A stretch of 17,279 bases of DNA from Clostridiales bacterium. GTDB lineage: Bacteria > Bacillota > Clostridia > Oscillospirales > CAG-272. The notes under the pieces were generated by a model. The model did no database searches and was not told the origin of the DNA. It worked only from the letters and a program-made list of their open reading frames with translations. The DNA is taken from the NCBI GenBank assembly GCA_012511425.1, contig JAAZGC010000293.1, positions 1-17,279 on the forward strand, given 5' to 3'. Each line of letters opens with the position of its first letter. Within the stretch, counting starts at the first letter, position 1. A program made the translations under genes and the position numbers. Below are positions 1 through 7,666 of this stretch, one piece after another.

Positions 1-109
1 AGCTGGGGAAATCAACACGGGAATGAATTTCTTGCCGAAGCAGTATATGACGGAACTCCTCATGAACTTTTATCCGGATTCTTCTACAAAGATTAAAAAT
101 ATGATATAA
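1..109 (+). CDS. 3' end of an unidentified gene (partial)
   Basis: Two plus-strand frames are open from the window edge. One ends with TAA at 94-96 and the other with TAA at 107-109; the third closes within the first 24 bases. The frame ending at 109 uses CCG for proline, as the neighbouring genes do, and ends in a basic, polar tail (...STKIKNMI). That makes it slightly the better candidate, but the other frame also reads like protein. I recognise neither product. A gene ending here would lie 34 bases or more upstream of the Nudix gene on the same strand. Only about 30 codons are visible, so no function is offered. Confidence 0.35.
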   Translation, partial: AGEINTGMNFLPKQYMTELLMNFYPDSSTKIKNMI

Positions 110-110
110 A
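82..110 (+). promoter_or_regulatory. Possible promoter for the Nudix/ABC pair
   Basis: An extended -10 (TGA then TATAAA, 105-110) sits 17 bases after a poor -35 (TTCTAC, 82-87). It lies about 30 bases before the Nudix gene and overlaps the end of the upstream gene. The -10 is good and the -35 weak, so this is tentative. Confidence 0.25.
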
Positions 111-143
111 AAATGAAACAATCCTTTAATAGAGGGGATATTC

Positions 144-620
144 ATGGAAAAAGACTGGATATTTATGAATGATGACTATATATGTGATCTGCGAGTTGTC
201 GGTGTTCTGATTCGGGATAACAAGATTCTTGTTCAGCGTGAGCGTAGCGGTAACGAGTTCGCATTGCCGGGAGGACACATTAAAATCGGTGAAACTCTTT
301 GTGACGGACTTGCTCGTGAATTCAAAGAAGAAACCGGTGCAGATATCATTTGCGGGCGCTTACTTTGGAGCGAAGAATGTTTTTGGGAGTGGAACGGAAA
401 GAAATCTCACACCATTGCTTTCTACTACCTGACTGAACTAAGCGAAGGTTCGCAGATCTCTGATGATTCCGAATTTCTGTCACACAAAGATAACTGTAAT
501 GTGTTAATTGGCTGGATGCCTGTTGACGAAATCAGGAATGTCACTATATATCCCGAATTTATCAAAAAGGAAATTTACAATTTGAGTGATTACCCCAAAC
601 ACTTCGTTTCAAAAAGCTGA
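144..620 (+). CDS. Nudix hydrolase family protein
   Basis: This is a 158-residue soluble protein with a complete Nudix box at about residues 44-66. Gly44 is followed by five residues and Glu50, then seven residues and R-E-F-K-E-E-T-G-A, which matches GX5EX7REUXEEXGU. The two glutamates of the REUXEE part (62 and 63) are present, so metal-dependent pyrophosphohydrolase activity on a nucleoside diphosphate-X substrate is expected. The family motif does not reveal the substrate. The length is usual for single-domain Nudix enzymes. The ATG at 144 is chosen because GAGGGG lies 7 bases upstream; an internal Met at residue 8 has no such site. The gene ends 29 bases before the ABC transporter gene on the same strand, so the two are probably co-transcribed, but no functional link is evident. 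Confidence 0.9.
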   Translation: MEKDWIFMNDDYICDLRVVGVLIRDNKILVQRERSGNEFALPGGHIKIGETLCDGLAREFKEETGADIICGRLLWSEECFWEWNGKKSHTIAFYYLTELSEGSQISDDSEFLSHKDNCNVLIGWMPVDEIRNVTIYPEFIKKEIYNLSDYPKHFVSKS

Positions 621-649
621 TCCTGATATAGTTTCATAAAGGAAAACTG

Positions 650-2881
650 ATGCTTCAAATCAAAAACATATATAAACAATACAAAACAGGCGAATTTGTT
701 CAAGATGCACTTAAAGACGTAAGCCTGAATCTTCGCAAAAATGAGTTCGTTGCCATATTGGGGCCGAGCGGTTCCGGAAAGACTACCCTTCTGAATATTA
801 TCGGCGGTCTCGACCGCTATGACAGCGGCGACCTTATAATCGACGGTATTTCGACAAAAGACTATCATGACAGAGATTGGGATACATATCGCAATCACAG
901 CATCGGTTTTGTTTTTCAGACTTATAATCTTATACCGCATCAATCTGTTCTTGCCAATGTTGAACTTGCGCTTACTATCGGCGGAATACCCCGTATGGAA
1001 AGACGCAAAAAAGCGCTGCGAGCTTTGGATGAGGTAGGTCTTTCCGAACACATTCATAAAACGCCGAATCAGCTCTCGGGCGGACAGATGCAGCGGGTTG
1101 CAATTGCCCGTGCTCTGGTAAATGATCCGGATATCCTGCTTGCGGACGAACCGACAGGCGCTCTTGATACCGAAACGAGCTTGCAGGTCTTGGAGCTTTT
1201 AAAAAAAGTGGCTGATAAACGCCTAGTCGTCATGGTCACTCATAATTCCGAACTTGCAGCAATATACGCAACCCGCATAGTCCGTCTGCGAGACGGCAAA
1301 ATCATCGATGATACTAATATACATAATCCGGGTGAAAGCGATTCGAAAATATCTGAAAATAAGTTTTCTAAAAGAGCAAAGATGCGTTTTCTCACTTCCC
1401 TGTCTCTAAGCTTTTCCAATCTTAAAACCAAAAAAGGCAGAACTATTCTGACATCTTTTGCCGGTTCGATAGGCATTATCGGAATAGCGCTGATTCTGGC
1501 TTTGTCGACCGGTCTGAACACATATATTGATGATATACAGAAGGAAACCATGACTTCATATCCGATTATTATTAATTCGGAAAATATTGACATGAGCGGG
1601 TTTATGGGGATACAGGAAAACCGAAGGGGGTCTCAAAACAAAAGAGACTCTGAGAATAAAAGCAACCTGCAAGGAGTCTTCGCCGACAACACTCAGCTTG
1701 AAGTCAAAAAAACTTTTTCTTCGAGCGTAACCGAAAATGACCTGACGGCATTCAAGAAGTATCTGGACGATCCGGAAAGTGAAATAAACAGTTATATCGG
1801 AGCAAACGGTGTTATCTACTCATACGATGTAAGCTTTAATATTTATTCATACAACAAAGATAAAAGGTTGATAAGTTCTGATTCCGATACTGAAAATCTA
1901 TCGATCTCCTCCGAAATGTTTGATGTTATGCTTGATAACCGCAATAGGATGATAAGGAACACAGTTATGGGAACACCGAATAAAGGAGCTGCTAATTTTT
2001 CGGAATTGCTGCCGGGTATTGACGGAAAAGCGGTAAGTCATGTCATAGTTGATAATTATGAACTTTTATACGGGGATTTTCCTGAGAACCATGATGAATT
2101 ATTGCTTATATTAAACGATGAAAACGGCATTCCGACCGATATAATGTATCAGCTCGGTTTTATCACAAGGGACGAATATCTGGATATAATCGGAACAATC
2201 GAAAGAGGAGAAGAACCGGACGAATTCAAAATTGATTATGAAACAATCTGTAAACATATTTATTATCTTATACCCGAATGCGATTATTTCGTAAAAAAAG
2301 AAGACGGGACTTTCTCATATGCCGGTAATGACACTATTACGGCGGAAAATCTGATTGATAATGCACTTGAATTAAAAATAACCGGAATTGTCCGCCCGGT
2401 TGATAAAAACAAAGTCACAATTTCAAGTGTAATTGCTTATACACAAAAACTGACAAACCATGTAATCGAGCATACCGATAAAAGCGCAGTTGTATCGGCA
2501 CAGGCAAATGCTCCTCAGATTAATGTTTTGACAGGCTTGGATTTTGAAGCCGAAAACGATGACGAAAAAATCGAAGATGCTGTTAAATACATATCAAAAC
2601 TCAGTCTTTCCGAAAAAGCGGCGCTTTTTCGAACGATTATGTATAACAGCGACTTGGATGAAGGGCAGGACAAACAAAACTCGTCCGTTATACCGTCACT
2701 GAATCAGACAGATGATGATGCGATGATGGCTTCCCTGCTTGACAAATGGCTTCTTGAATCAGCCGATCGCGATGTGCTTATAGCAATTTATGATCAATAT
2801 ATTATGGGCGCTTCTTATGAAAACAATATGGAAGCTTTTGGAAAACTGAGTATTGACACCCCTTCATCGATCAGAATATAA
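650..2881 (+). CDS. MacB-type ABC exporter, N-terminal 743 residues (ATPase, TM1, extracytoplasmic domain), cut short by a stop
   Basis: Residues 1-225 form an ABC ATPase of the MacB/LolD type. They carry Walker A GPSGSGKT at 38-45, Q-loop Gln90, signature LSGGQ at 142-146, Walker B ILLADEP at 162-168 and H-loop His198. A linker leads to one membrane span at about 265-288. A long extracytoplasmic domain then runs to residue 743, where TAA ends the frame. The canonical fused exporter needs three more C-terminal spans. These are encoded immediately downstream in the same frame, so this product alone should lack most of its permease. The start is supported by AAAGGA six bases before the ATG. Clostridial relatives of this fused type usually export peptides or act in antimicrobial or cell-envelope stress; the substrate here is unknown. 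Domain calls rest on visible motifs; loss of function is inference. Confidence 0.85.
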   Translation: MLQIKNIYKQYKTGEFVQDALKDVSLNLRKNEFVAILGPSGSGKTTLLNIIGGLDRYDSGDLIIDGISTKDYHDRDWDTYRNHSIGFVFQTYNLIPHQSVLANVELALTIGGIPRMERRKKALRALDEVGLSEHIHKTPNQLSGGQMQRVAIARALVNDPDILLADEPTGALDTETSLQVLELLKKVADKRLVVMVTHNSELAAIYATRIVRLRDGKIIDDTNIHNPGESDSKISENKFSKRAKMRFLTSLSLSFSNLKTKKGRTILTSFAGSIGIIGIALILALSTGLNTYIDDIQKETMTSYPIIINSENIDMSGFMGIQENRRGSQNKRDSENKSNLQGVFADNTQLEVKKTFSSSVTENDLTAFKKYLDDPESEINSYIGANGVIYSYDVSFNIYSYNKDKRLISSDSDTENLSISSEMFDVMLDNRNRMIRNTVMGTPNKGAANFSELLPGIDGKAVSHVIVDNYELLYGDFPENHDELLLILNDENGIPTDIMYQLGFITRDEYLDIIGTIERGEEPDEFKIDYETICKHIYYLIPECDYFVKKEDGTFSYAGNDTITAENLIDNALELKITGIVRPVDKNKVTISSVIAYTQKLTNHVIEHTDKSAVVSAQANAPQINVLTGLDFEAENDDEKIEDAVKYISKLSLSEKAALFRTIMYNSDLDEGQDKQNSSVIPSLNQTDDDAMMASLLDKWLLESADRDVLIAIYDQYIMGASYENNMEAFGKLSIDTPSSIRI

Positions 2882-2986
2882 GTCGACAGCTTTGAAGACA
2901 AAACCTCAATCGGAGAATGCATTTCAAATTACAACGAAACCGTAGAAAAGACCTCGAAAATCTCTTACACCGACTATGTTGAGTTA

Positions 2987-3424
2987 ATGACTTCTTCGCT
3001 GACGTCGATAATCGATGTCATTTCATATATTTTGATCGCATTTGTATCAGTTTCCTTGGTTGTTTCCTGTATTATGATAGGTATCATAACTCATATCTCG
3101 GTAATGGAACGAACAAAGGAAATCGGTATTCTGCGCGCGCTCGGAGCATCAAAACAGAATATATCTCAGGTGTTCAATGCCGAAACGATAATAATCGGAT
3201 TTTGTGCGGGACTTATCGGTGTCGGCACTTCCCTGCTTTTAACAATTCCCATCAACGCTCTTATTCACAGGCTGCTTGATATATCGGCTATGTCGGCATT
3301 TTTGCCGCCTGTTTCGGCTGTGATTCTTGTCGCGCTGAGTATCATAGTTACCGTTATGGGCGGCTTGTACCCCGCCAAAATCGCTTCAACCAAAGATCCC
3401 GTAATTGCGCTTCGCACAGAATAA
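2987..3424 (+). CDS. FtsX-like permease C-terminal fragment of the same ABC exporter
   Basis: This 145-residue stretch from ATG 2987 holds the three last membrane spans of a MacB/FtsX permease, at roughly residues 8-35, 67-90 and 103-130. Between the first two lies the typical cytoplasmic loop (V-M-E-R-T-K-E-I-G-I-L-R-A-L-G-A-S). It is in the same reading frame as the 650-2881 segment, and the frame is open from base 2882. The 35 codons between the TAA and this ATG therefore also read as exporter sequence. No convincing ribosome binding site precedes the ATG, so independent translation is doubtful. It is best regarded as the distal part of one broken gene, although translational coupling or readthrough cannot be excluded from sequence. 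Confidence 0.7.
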   Translation: MTSSLTSIIDVISYILIAFVSVSLVVSCIMIGIITHISVMERTKEIGILRALGASKQNISQVFNAETIIIGFCAGLIGVGTSLLLTIPINALIHRLLDISAMSAFLPPVSAVILVALSIIVTVMGGLYPAKIASTKDPVIALRTE

Positions 3425-3454
3425 AAAATATATAGGGGATTTTTATAGCGTTTT

Positions 3455-3484
3455 AAAAGCCGGGGTTTTGCAATCCCGGCTTTT
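3455..3484. terminator. Bidirectional Rho-independent terminator between convergent genes
   Basis: A perfect 10-bp stem (AAAAGCCGGG / CCCGGCTTTT) encloses a 10-base loop. The A-run on the left and T-run on the right give a U-tract in both directions. It lies 30 bases after the ABC exporter stop and about 58 bases past the end of the leftward GH20 gene, so it can end both transcripts. Confidence 0.85.
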
Positions 3485-3542
3485 AGTTAAATATATAATA
3501 TTTTGATTTATTTCGGGAAGACAATCAGATTCGTTGCTGTTG

Positions 3543-5009
3543 TCAACCATCAACTTCTCTAATGCTCCATCCGGCTTTTGTATAATCGCCGGCAGTGTCA
3601 TATACCATTCGCAGGAGTGAGGCGGCTTCGGTCCAATTCTGGTCAAAACCGCATTTTTCATCCTCCCACAGCATTGATGCCGCAGCCGGCAATTTAGGGA
3701 GATAATCGGGAAGGTGGTGCCATGTGGTCAGCATAACACCGAAAAGATCAAGTTTTTTAGCGCTTACCGAGAGAGCTTTAATATTTCTGTTATCGTCGAA
3801 GGGACAGGCGATGACATCGAACCCGGCCTTCTTGAAATATTCGGAGGTTGGGTTTGATTCATTAAGATAACCATACTGCCAGTCGGCAATAATAATCCTG
3901 CGATCAAGCGATTCGAGTGCCTTGAATGTTCCGCGGTTTTGTCCGTTGGCTACCAGATAGCCTTCTTTCGGTGTCGGAAATTCATTTCTGCTTATAAGCT
4001 CGTCGTGCCAGATTATCGGCCGTCTTCCGTAAGATAGGCAGTCGTCACTGAGATAATTCAGGTATTCAGCCAGCAGCTTTGACGGCTCATGCTTGCGGCA
4101 TTCGGGACAGGTCGCAAATGAATATGCTTCGTCTAATCCGAGGTGGATATAATTTCCTTCTCCGCAAAGCTCATATAGCTCGTTGCGGATGTCGGACAGC
4201 AGCCTCCTGGTATCGGGATTCGAGATGCAGAATGTCCAGCCGTCGGGCTCGAATAGTTTTGCGAGACGCAGGTCCGAATTCAGAGCAACATGTCTGCCGC
4301 AGCTTACTCTTGCTGCGGTTGCATGGCCGAGATGATTCAGCATCGGGATGACTTCCATACCGAAACTGCGCGCCAGATTTATTAATGGCTTAATTTCGTT
4401 GAAACCGTATGAATATCCATCCCAGGAAAGCGATTTCAGGCAGTCATATTTGTAAGTTCCCCAGAATTCGAGCACTACATGAGTCAGCTTCATAAGCCCG
4501 GCGAGTCTGATGGCTTTTTCGATCGTCGATAGTTTGCTGTCCGGGAAAATGCAGAGATGAATGCCTCTGAAAGCAAGTGAAGGACTGTCATGTATCTCTG
4601 TGCTTTCTATATAAAGACTTTCTTCGCCCTCGGTTAGATTTGTCGGACAGATTAGCTGTACAAGCGTTTTGAAGCCGTTTATAAAACCATTCGCTTCCCA
4701 TGCTTTCAGGGTTACACCGGAGCGGTCGGCTTTGATTGCATATTCGTCTTCTTTGTTAATATTTATATCCGTATCGATGCCGATTACCAATTTACAGACA
4801 TTCTCCGAGCCAATGCTGCAGGTATCAAATTCGATTTCCGATGCCGTAAAAGCAAAGCGATGCCAGAGATATTTAAGTGTGTCTATGGTGTCAGTCGGGA
4901 GATCATTGGGGTGAATCAGTGTCCCGCGAACCAAGCTGCCGAATAAAAACCGCTCGTTATCTTTATCAATTACTTTTTTCGGTGAAGGATAAAGTCGGGT
5001 AAGATACAT
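3543..5009 (-). CDS. Glycoside hydrolase family 20-type beta-N-acetylhexosaminidase
   Basis: This 488-residue protein has an N-terminal alpha/beta domain (about 1-140) and a TIM-barrel catalytic domain (about 145-460). The barrel carries the GH20 signature H-L-G-L-D-E, with the catalytic Asp293-Glu294 pair. In GH20 the Asp positions the substrate N-acetyl group and the Glu is the acid/base, releasing terminal GlcNAc or GalNAc. A Cys-Pro-x-Cys pair at 301-304 follows, as in several clostridial members. There is no signal peptide or membrane segment, so it should act in the cytoplasm on imported oligosaccharides. AAAGGA lies six bases before the ATG. The gene starts 23 bases after the esterase stop and is last in a three-gene operon. 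The fold and catalytic pair are clear; the exact substrate is not. Confidence 0.85.
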   Translation of the reverse strand: MYLTRLYPSPKKVIDKDNERFLFGSLVRGTLIHPNDLPTDTIDTLKYLWHRFAFTASEIEFDTCSIGSENVCKLVIGIDTDININKEDEYAIKADRSGVTLKAWEANGFINGFKTLVQLICPTNLTEGEESLYIESTEIHDSPSLAFRGIHLCIFPDSKLSTIEKAIRLAGLMKLTHVVLEFWGTYKYDCLKSLSWDGYSYGFNEIKPLINLARSFGMEVIPMLNHLGHATAARVSCGRHVALNSDLRLAKLFEPDGWTFCISNPDTRRLLSDIRNELYELCGEGNYIHLGLDEAYSFATCPECRKHEPSKLLAEYLNYLSDDCLSYGRRPIIWHDELISRNEFPTPKEGYLVANGQNRGTFKALESLDRRIIIADWQYGYLNESNPTSEYFKKAGFDVIACPFDDNRNIKALSVSAKKLDLFGVMLTTWHHLPDYLPKLPAAASMLWEDEKCGFDQNWTEAASLLRMVYDTAGDYTKAGWSIREVDG

Positions 5010-5032
5010 GTCTTATCCTTTCGGTTATATAC

Positions 5033-5845
5033 TTAAAGAGTGTCCATCCATTTAAGAGAATCGGAGAACCACTGAGCTATATGCGGGTTTATAAAGCATC
5101 CGCCCCAACCGGCTTCGGTTCTCTCATCGGCAAGGGAAATTCCGTGCGCGCCTCCCGGATAGATATGCAGCTCAAATTTCTTACCAGCTTCTGCAAGTTT
5201 AGCAGCCATGTCTATAGCATTCTTTACGGGAACAACATTATCGTCCGAAGTGTGCCAGATAAACGCCGGCGAGCTGTCCTGATCCACCAGATCGGCGGGG
5301 GAGACGGAGCGCTTCATTTCATCGGTCGGATTATTCGTTCTGAGCTGGTAATTGTAAAGATCCGTCGGGCCTGCATTATATGAAAGACAGGCATAAGACA
5401 GCACAACACCTGCCGGACGGTTCCAGCCGTAAGGTATATCTATTGCATTGTTTACTTCTTCGTTTTTCCATGCGGTTCCGAGCATTCCGCAGAGATGACC
5501 TCCGGCGGAAAATCCGATTGCGAAAATTTTCTCCGGATCGATATGGAAACGCGATGCATTGAGGCGAATATATTTCATCGCCAGAGATGCATCAATGAGC
5601 GGTTTCGGATGTCTGGCTTTTTCCTGAATCGAATATCTGAGAACAAACGAAACATATCCGTAACCGAGGTACGCAAGCGCTATCGGTTCACCCTCCCTGT
5701 CCGAACAGCCCCAATAGCCGCCGCCCGGCAAAACCAGCATCGCTTTCCGGAGCGGCGTCCGGTTTTCCGGTGAATCGAACGGGATATAGCAGGTCAGCGT
5801 AATCTCCGGATTTTGCGGATCAAGTATTACTTTTTCGATTGTCAT
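5033..5845 (-). CDS. Alpha/beta-hydrolase esterase (acetyl-esterase/lipase type)
   Basis: This is a 270-residue cytoplasmic alpha/beta hydrolase. It has an oxyanion-hole segment L-P-G-G-G-Y (39-44), a nucleophile elbow G-F-S-A-G-G with Ser113, an acid at Asp202 (S-D-D-N-V-V-P) and His234 (G-A-H-G). This arrangement is typical of the Aes/BD-FAE group, which includes xylan and sugar acetyl-esterases. No signal peptide is present. Because it is co-transcribed with a GH20 glycosidase, removal of acyl groups from imported oligosaccharides is a reasonable inference, but a broader carboxylesterase role is possible. The ATG at 5845 is supported by TGGAGG five bases upstream; an ATG at 5850 is out of frame. 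The gene starts 30 bases after the coiled-coil gene ends. Confidence 0.85.
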   Translation of the reverse strand: MTIEKVILDPQNPEITLTCYIPFDSPENRTPLRKAMLVLPGGGYWGCSDREGEPIALAYLGYGYVSFVLRYSIQEKARHPKPLIDASLAMKYIRLNASRFHIDPEKIFAIGFSAGGHLCGMLGTAWKNEEVNNAIDIPYGWNRPAGVVLSYACLSYNAGPTDLYNYQLRTNNPTDEMKRSVSPADLVDQDSSPAFIWHTSDDNVVPVKNAIDMAAKLAEAGKKFELHIYPGGAHGISLADERTEAGWGGCFINPHIAQWFSDSLKWMDTL

Positions 5846-5875
5846 TTCATCCTCCAGAATAAAAATTTTGTCTTT

Positions 5876-6304
5876 TTAGTTTTCGCCGGATTTTTTGAGA
5901 GCATCCTTCAGCATTCTGTCACAAAGGCGCTTTGTTTCATTTTCCATATTGCGGCATTTCTCCGCCGTAGTTTCCAAAAGTTCTTTTGCCATCACCCTGC
6001 TTTTGTTTTCAAGTTCGGCACTGATTTCAACCTGGCGCTTGGATGCTTCGGAAGCTTCTTTATCATATAATTTTATATTTTCAAGATATTGCTCGGCAGC
6101 TTTTTGTGCTGCATCAAATACACCGTTGATCTTAAGAGCCGCTTCTGCAATGGAACCGGCATTTTCGATTTCAAGCCTGCGTTCGGCAAGAGCTGCCTTC
6201 GTTTCTTCAAGTTCAGCTTTAAGAATGTCTACGAGCTTTGTCTGCTCAAGAAGCATTTCAAGCAGGTCGGCGCGGCTTAATTTCTTGAGTTGTTTATCTG
6301 TCAT
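5876..6304 (-). CDS. Small cytoplasmic coiled-coil protein of unknown function
   Basis: This 142-residue, highly charged, helix-forming protein begins M-T-D-K-Q-L-K-K-L-S-R. Heptad-like Leu/Ala/Glu/Lys patterns run from about residue 15 to the end, interrupted by a more conserved-looking segment G-S-I-A-E-A-A-L-K-I-N-G-V-F (about 50-63). It has no membrane span, signal peptide or enzymatic motif. I recall similar small proteins in uncultured Clostridia but know no established function; resemblance to DivIVA-like scaffolds is only in the coiled coil. The frame extends 22 codons upstream to 6370. The start at 6304 is preferred because GGAG lies 8 bases before it and the upstream extension overlaps the promoter at 6342-6370. 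It is first in the operon with the esterase and GH20. Confidence 0.75.
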   Translation of the reverse strand: MTDKQLKKLSRADLLEMLLEQTKLVDILKAELEETKAALAERRLEIENAGSIAEAALKINGVFDAAQKAAEQYLENIKLYDKEASEASKRQVEISAELENKSRVMAKELLETTAEKCRNMENETKRLCDRMLKDALKKSGEN

Positions 6305-6341
6305 GATATCTACTCCGAATAATAGTTTATATACAAGTATA

Positions 6342-6370
6342 ATTATATCACATTTTTTAACCATAATCAA
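6342..6370 (-). promoter_or_regulatory. Sigma-A promoter of the coiled-coil/esterase/GH20 operon
   Basis: On the minus strand, TTGATT (6370-6365) is followed after 17 bases by TATAAT (6347-6342). A TGA directly before the -10 gives an extended -10. Transcription would begin near 6335, leaving a leader of about 30 bases before ATG 6304. Confidence 0.75.
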
Positions 6371-6452
6371 CTTTCATTGATATAATTTTCGGAACAATTT
6401 AATCGAATTTTGTTATATTGAATTTTCCGACGCCACATTTTTGAGTTGATAC

Positions 6453-6481
6453 TTGAAAAATGCGGTTATTTGGGTTATAAT
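6453..6481 (+). promoter_or_regulatory. Sigma-A promoter of the phosphoesterase/MBL/DUF853 operon
   Basis: TTGAAA (6453-6458), a 17-base spacer and a perfect TATAAT (6476-6481) lie 33 bases before ATG 6515. This promoter shares 25 of 33 positions with the promoter at 14340-14372, including TGCG and TTT blocks inside the spacer. Confidence 0.85.
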
Positions 6482-6514
6482 ATATACAGTTTTAGATATT
6501 GGAGATTATAAATT

Positions 6515-7648
6515 ATGGAAAATAGATTGATGCCGGAACACATGCTGTACAGTCCTGCGGTTTTTGCGGTCGGAAACTTTTATCAGATTTTCATCCCTTT
6601 TAACTGTCCCGCAATAGTCAAAGTAATTGTCGGGAACAAAGAATTTTATGACGATTCAAATGGTATTCTGCGCTCTGAAACAACCGTACATAAAGTCACC
6701 GTCCCAATGAAGGTTTTGGATGAAGCTGCCGGTTATACCGTCTGCTTCCGCAAGATGATCGAACGCAAGCCATATTTCCCAGTCAGCTCCGATGAAAGGC
6801 GGATTAGCTTTGATTTCAGACCTGTTCCGCAGAATAAAGAAAATATTAACATTTACCTTATTTCTGATACACACAATATGTCTGTCGAACCTATCGCCGC
6901 GGGTCGGTTTTTCGGGGATGCTCCTGATCTTCTTATTCTTAACGGAGACATTCCCGATCACAGCGGTTCTCCGGAAAACTTTAATACCGTCTTTGCCATC
7001 ATCGACGGAATAACATATGGAAGCATTCCGGTGATATTTTCAAGGGGAAATCACGATACAAGAGGGATTTATGCCGAGAAATTCATCGAGTTTACCCCCT
7101 CTTTATTTGACAAGACATATTACACCTTCAGATTGGGACCGTTATGGGGAATTGTGCTTGACTGCGGAGAGGATAAAGACGATTCACACGAAGCATATGC
7201 CGGAACCGTCTGCTTCCATGATTTTCGCCTCAGAGAAACGGAATTTATCCGTTCGGTTATCGATAATTCGGAACATGAATATGATGCTCCCGGTGTGACT
7301 CGTCGTCTAATTGTCTGTCATATACCGTTTACCTACACCGATCATCCGCCGTTTGACATTGAAAAAGAAATATATTCAGAATGGGCTCGTCTGCTGAGAG
7401 AACACATCAAGCCGGATGTGATGCTGTTCGGACATATGCATACGAGCGAGATCTGGAGGCAAGGCAGTACGAACGATACAAAAGGCCAATGCGCCGACGC
7501 GGTTGTTGCCGGTGTTCCGGAATACAATAAAGATGGCAAAAATCGCTATACCGGAGCTGCTGTTAATCTCGTTAAAGAGAAAATAAATGTGGTATTCAAC
7601 GACAGCGACGGAAATATCATCGGAAAAGAAACTATCGCTTATTTATAA
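6515..7648 (+). CDS. Calcineurin-like metallophosphoesterase
   Basis: This 377-residue protein has an N-terminal domain of about 110 residues that looks like a beta-sandwich, followed by a calcineurin-like phosphoesterase domain with all metal-ligand motifs. These are D118-x-H120 (S-D-T-H), G-D145 (N-G-D), G-N179-H180-D, His269 (C-H-I-P) and G-H307-M-H309. A two-metal phosphoesterase is therefore expected. The all-beta N-terminus followed by the metal domain recalls purple acid phosphatase architecture, but no signal peptide is seen, so it should be cytoplasmic. The substrate cannot be read from sequence. GGAG lies 10 bases before the ATG and a strong promoter precedes it. It is first in an operon with an MBL-fold hydrolase 18 bases downstream. 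Confidence 0.88.
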   Translation: MENRLMPEHMLYSPAVFAVGNFYQIFIPFNCPAIVKVIVGNKEFYDDSNGILRSETTVHKVTVPMKVLDEAAGYTVCFRKMIERKPYFPVSSDERRISFDFRPVPQNKENINIYLISDTHNMSVEPIAAGRFFGDAPDLLILNGDIPDHSGSPENFNTVFAIIDGITYGSIPVIFSRGNHDTRGIYAEKFIEFTPSLFDKTYYTFRLGPLWGIVLDCGEDKDDSHEAYAGTVCFHDFRLRETEFIRSVIDNSEHEYDAPGVTRRLIVCHIPFTYTDHPPFDIEKEIYSEWARLLREHIKPDVMLFGHMHTSEIWRQGSTNDTKGQCADAVVAGVPEYNKDGKNRYTGAAVNLVKEKINVVFNDSDGNIIGKETIAYL

Positions 7649-7666
7649 AAACATCGGAGGTTTATC

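Larger units (their letters stand above)
650..3424 (+). pseudogene. ABC exporter gene interrupted by one in-frame TAA (whole locus)
   Basis: Seen directly: the frame from 650 to 3424 is open except for TAA at 2879-2881 (codon 744). Without that stop it would encode about 924 residues, an ordinary size for clostridial fused ATPase/permease exporters. No frameshift is needed. The residues flanking the stop read S-I-R-I-(stop)-V-D-S-F-E-D-K. In relatives of this family an I-Y-hydrophobic pattern is common at this place, so a Tyr codon (TAT or TAC) changed to TAA is the simplest explanation. This could be a true nonsense mutation, a strain polymorphism, an assembly error, or a stop that is partly read through. 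The rest of the gene shows no decay, so the event is recent or artefactual. Confidence 0.7.

Noticed and set aside
2879..2881. Programmed stop-codon readthrough or recoding at the TAA in the ABC exporter
   Set aside because: TAA followed by GTC is not a known readthrough context, selenocysteine and pyrrolysine use TGA or TAG, and other genes here (for example those ending at 3424 and 10015) use TAA as an ordinary stop. Mutation or sequence error is simpler.
6305..6370. Longer start (ATG 6370) for the coiled-coil gene
   Set aside because: The extra 22 codons overlap the -35 and -10 of the gene's own promoter, and a proper GGAG precedes the ATG at 6304.
5895..6380. 161-codon plus-strand open frame opposite the coiled-coil gene
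   Set aside because: It is an antisense shadow: Ser/Leu/Ala-rich translation complementary to the Glu/Lys-rich coiled coil, with no ribosome binding site, crossing the divergent promoter.
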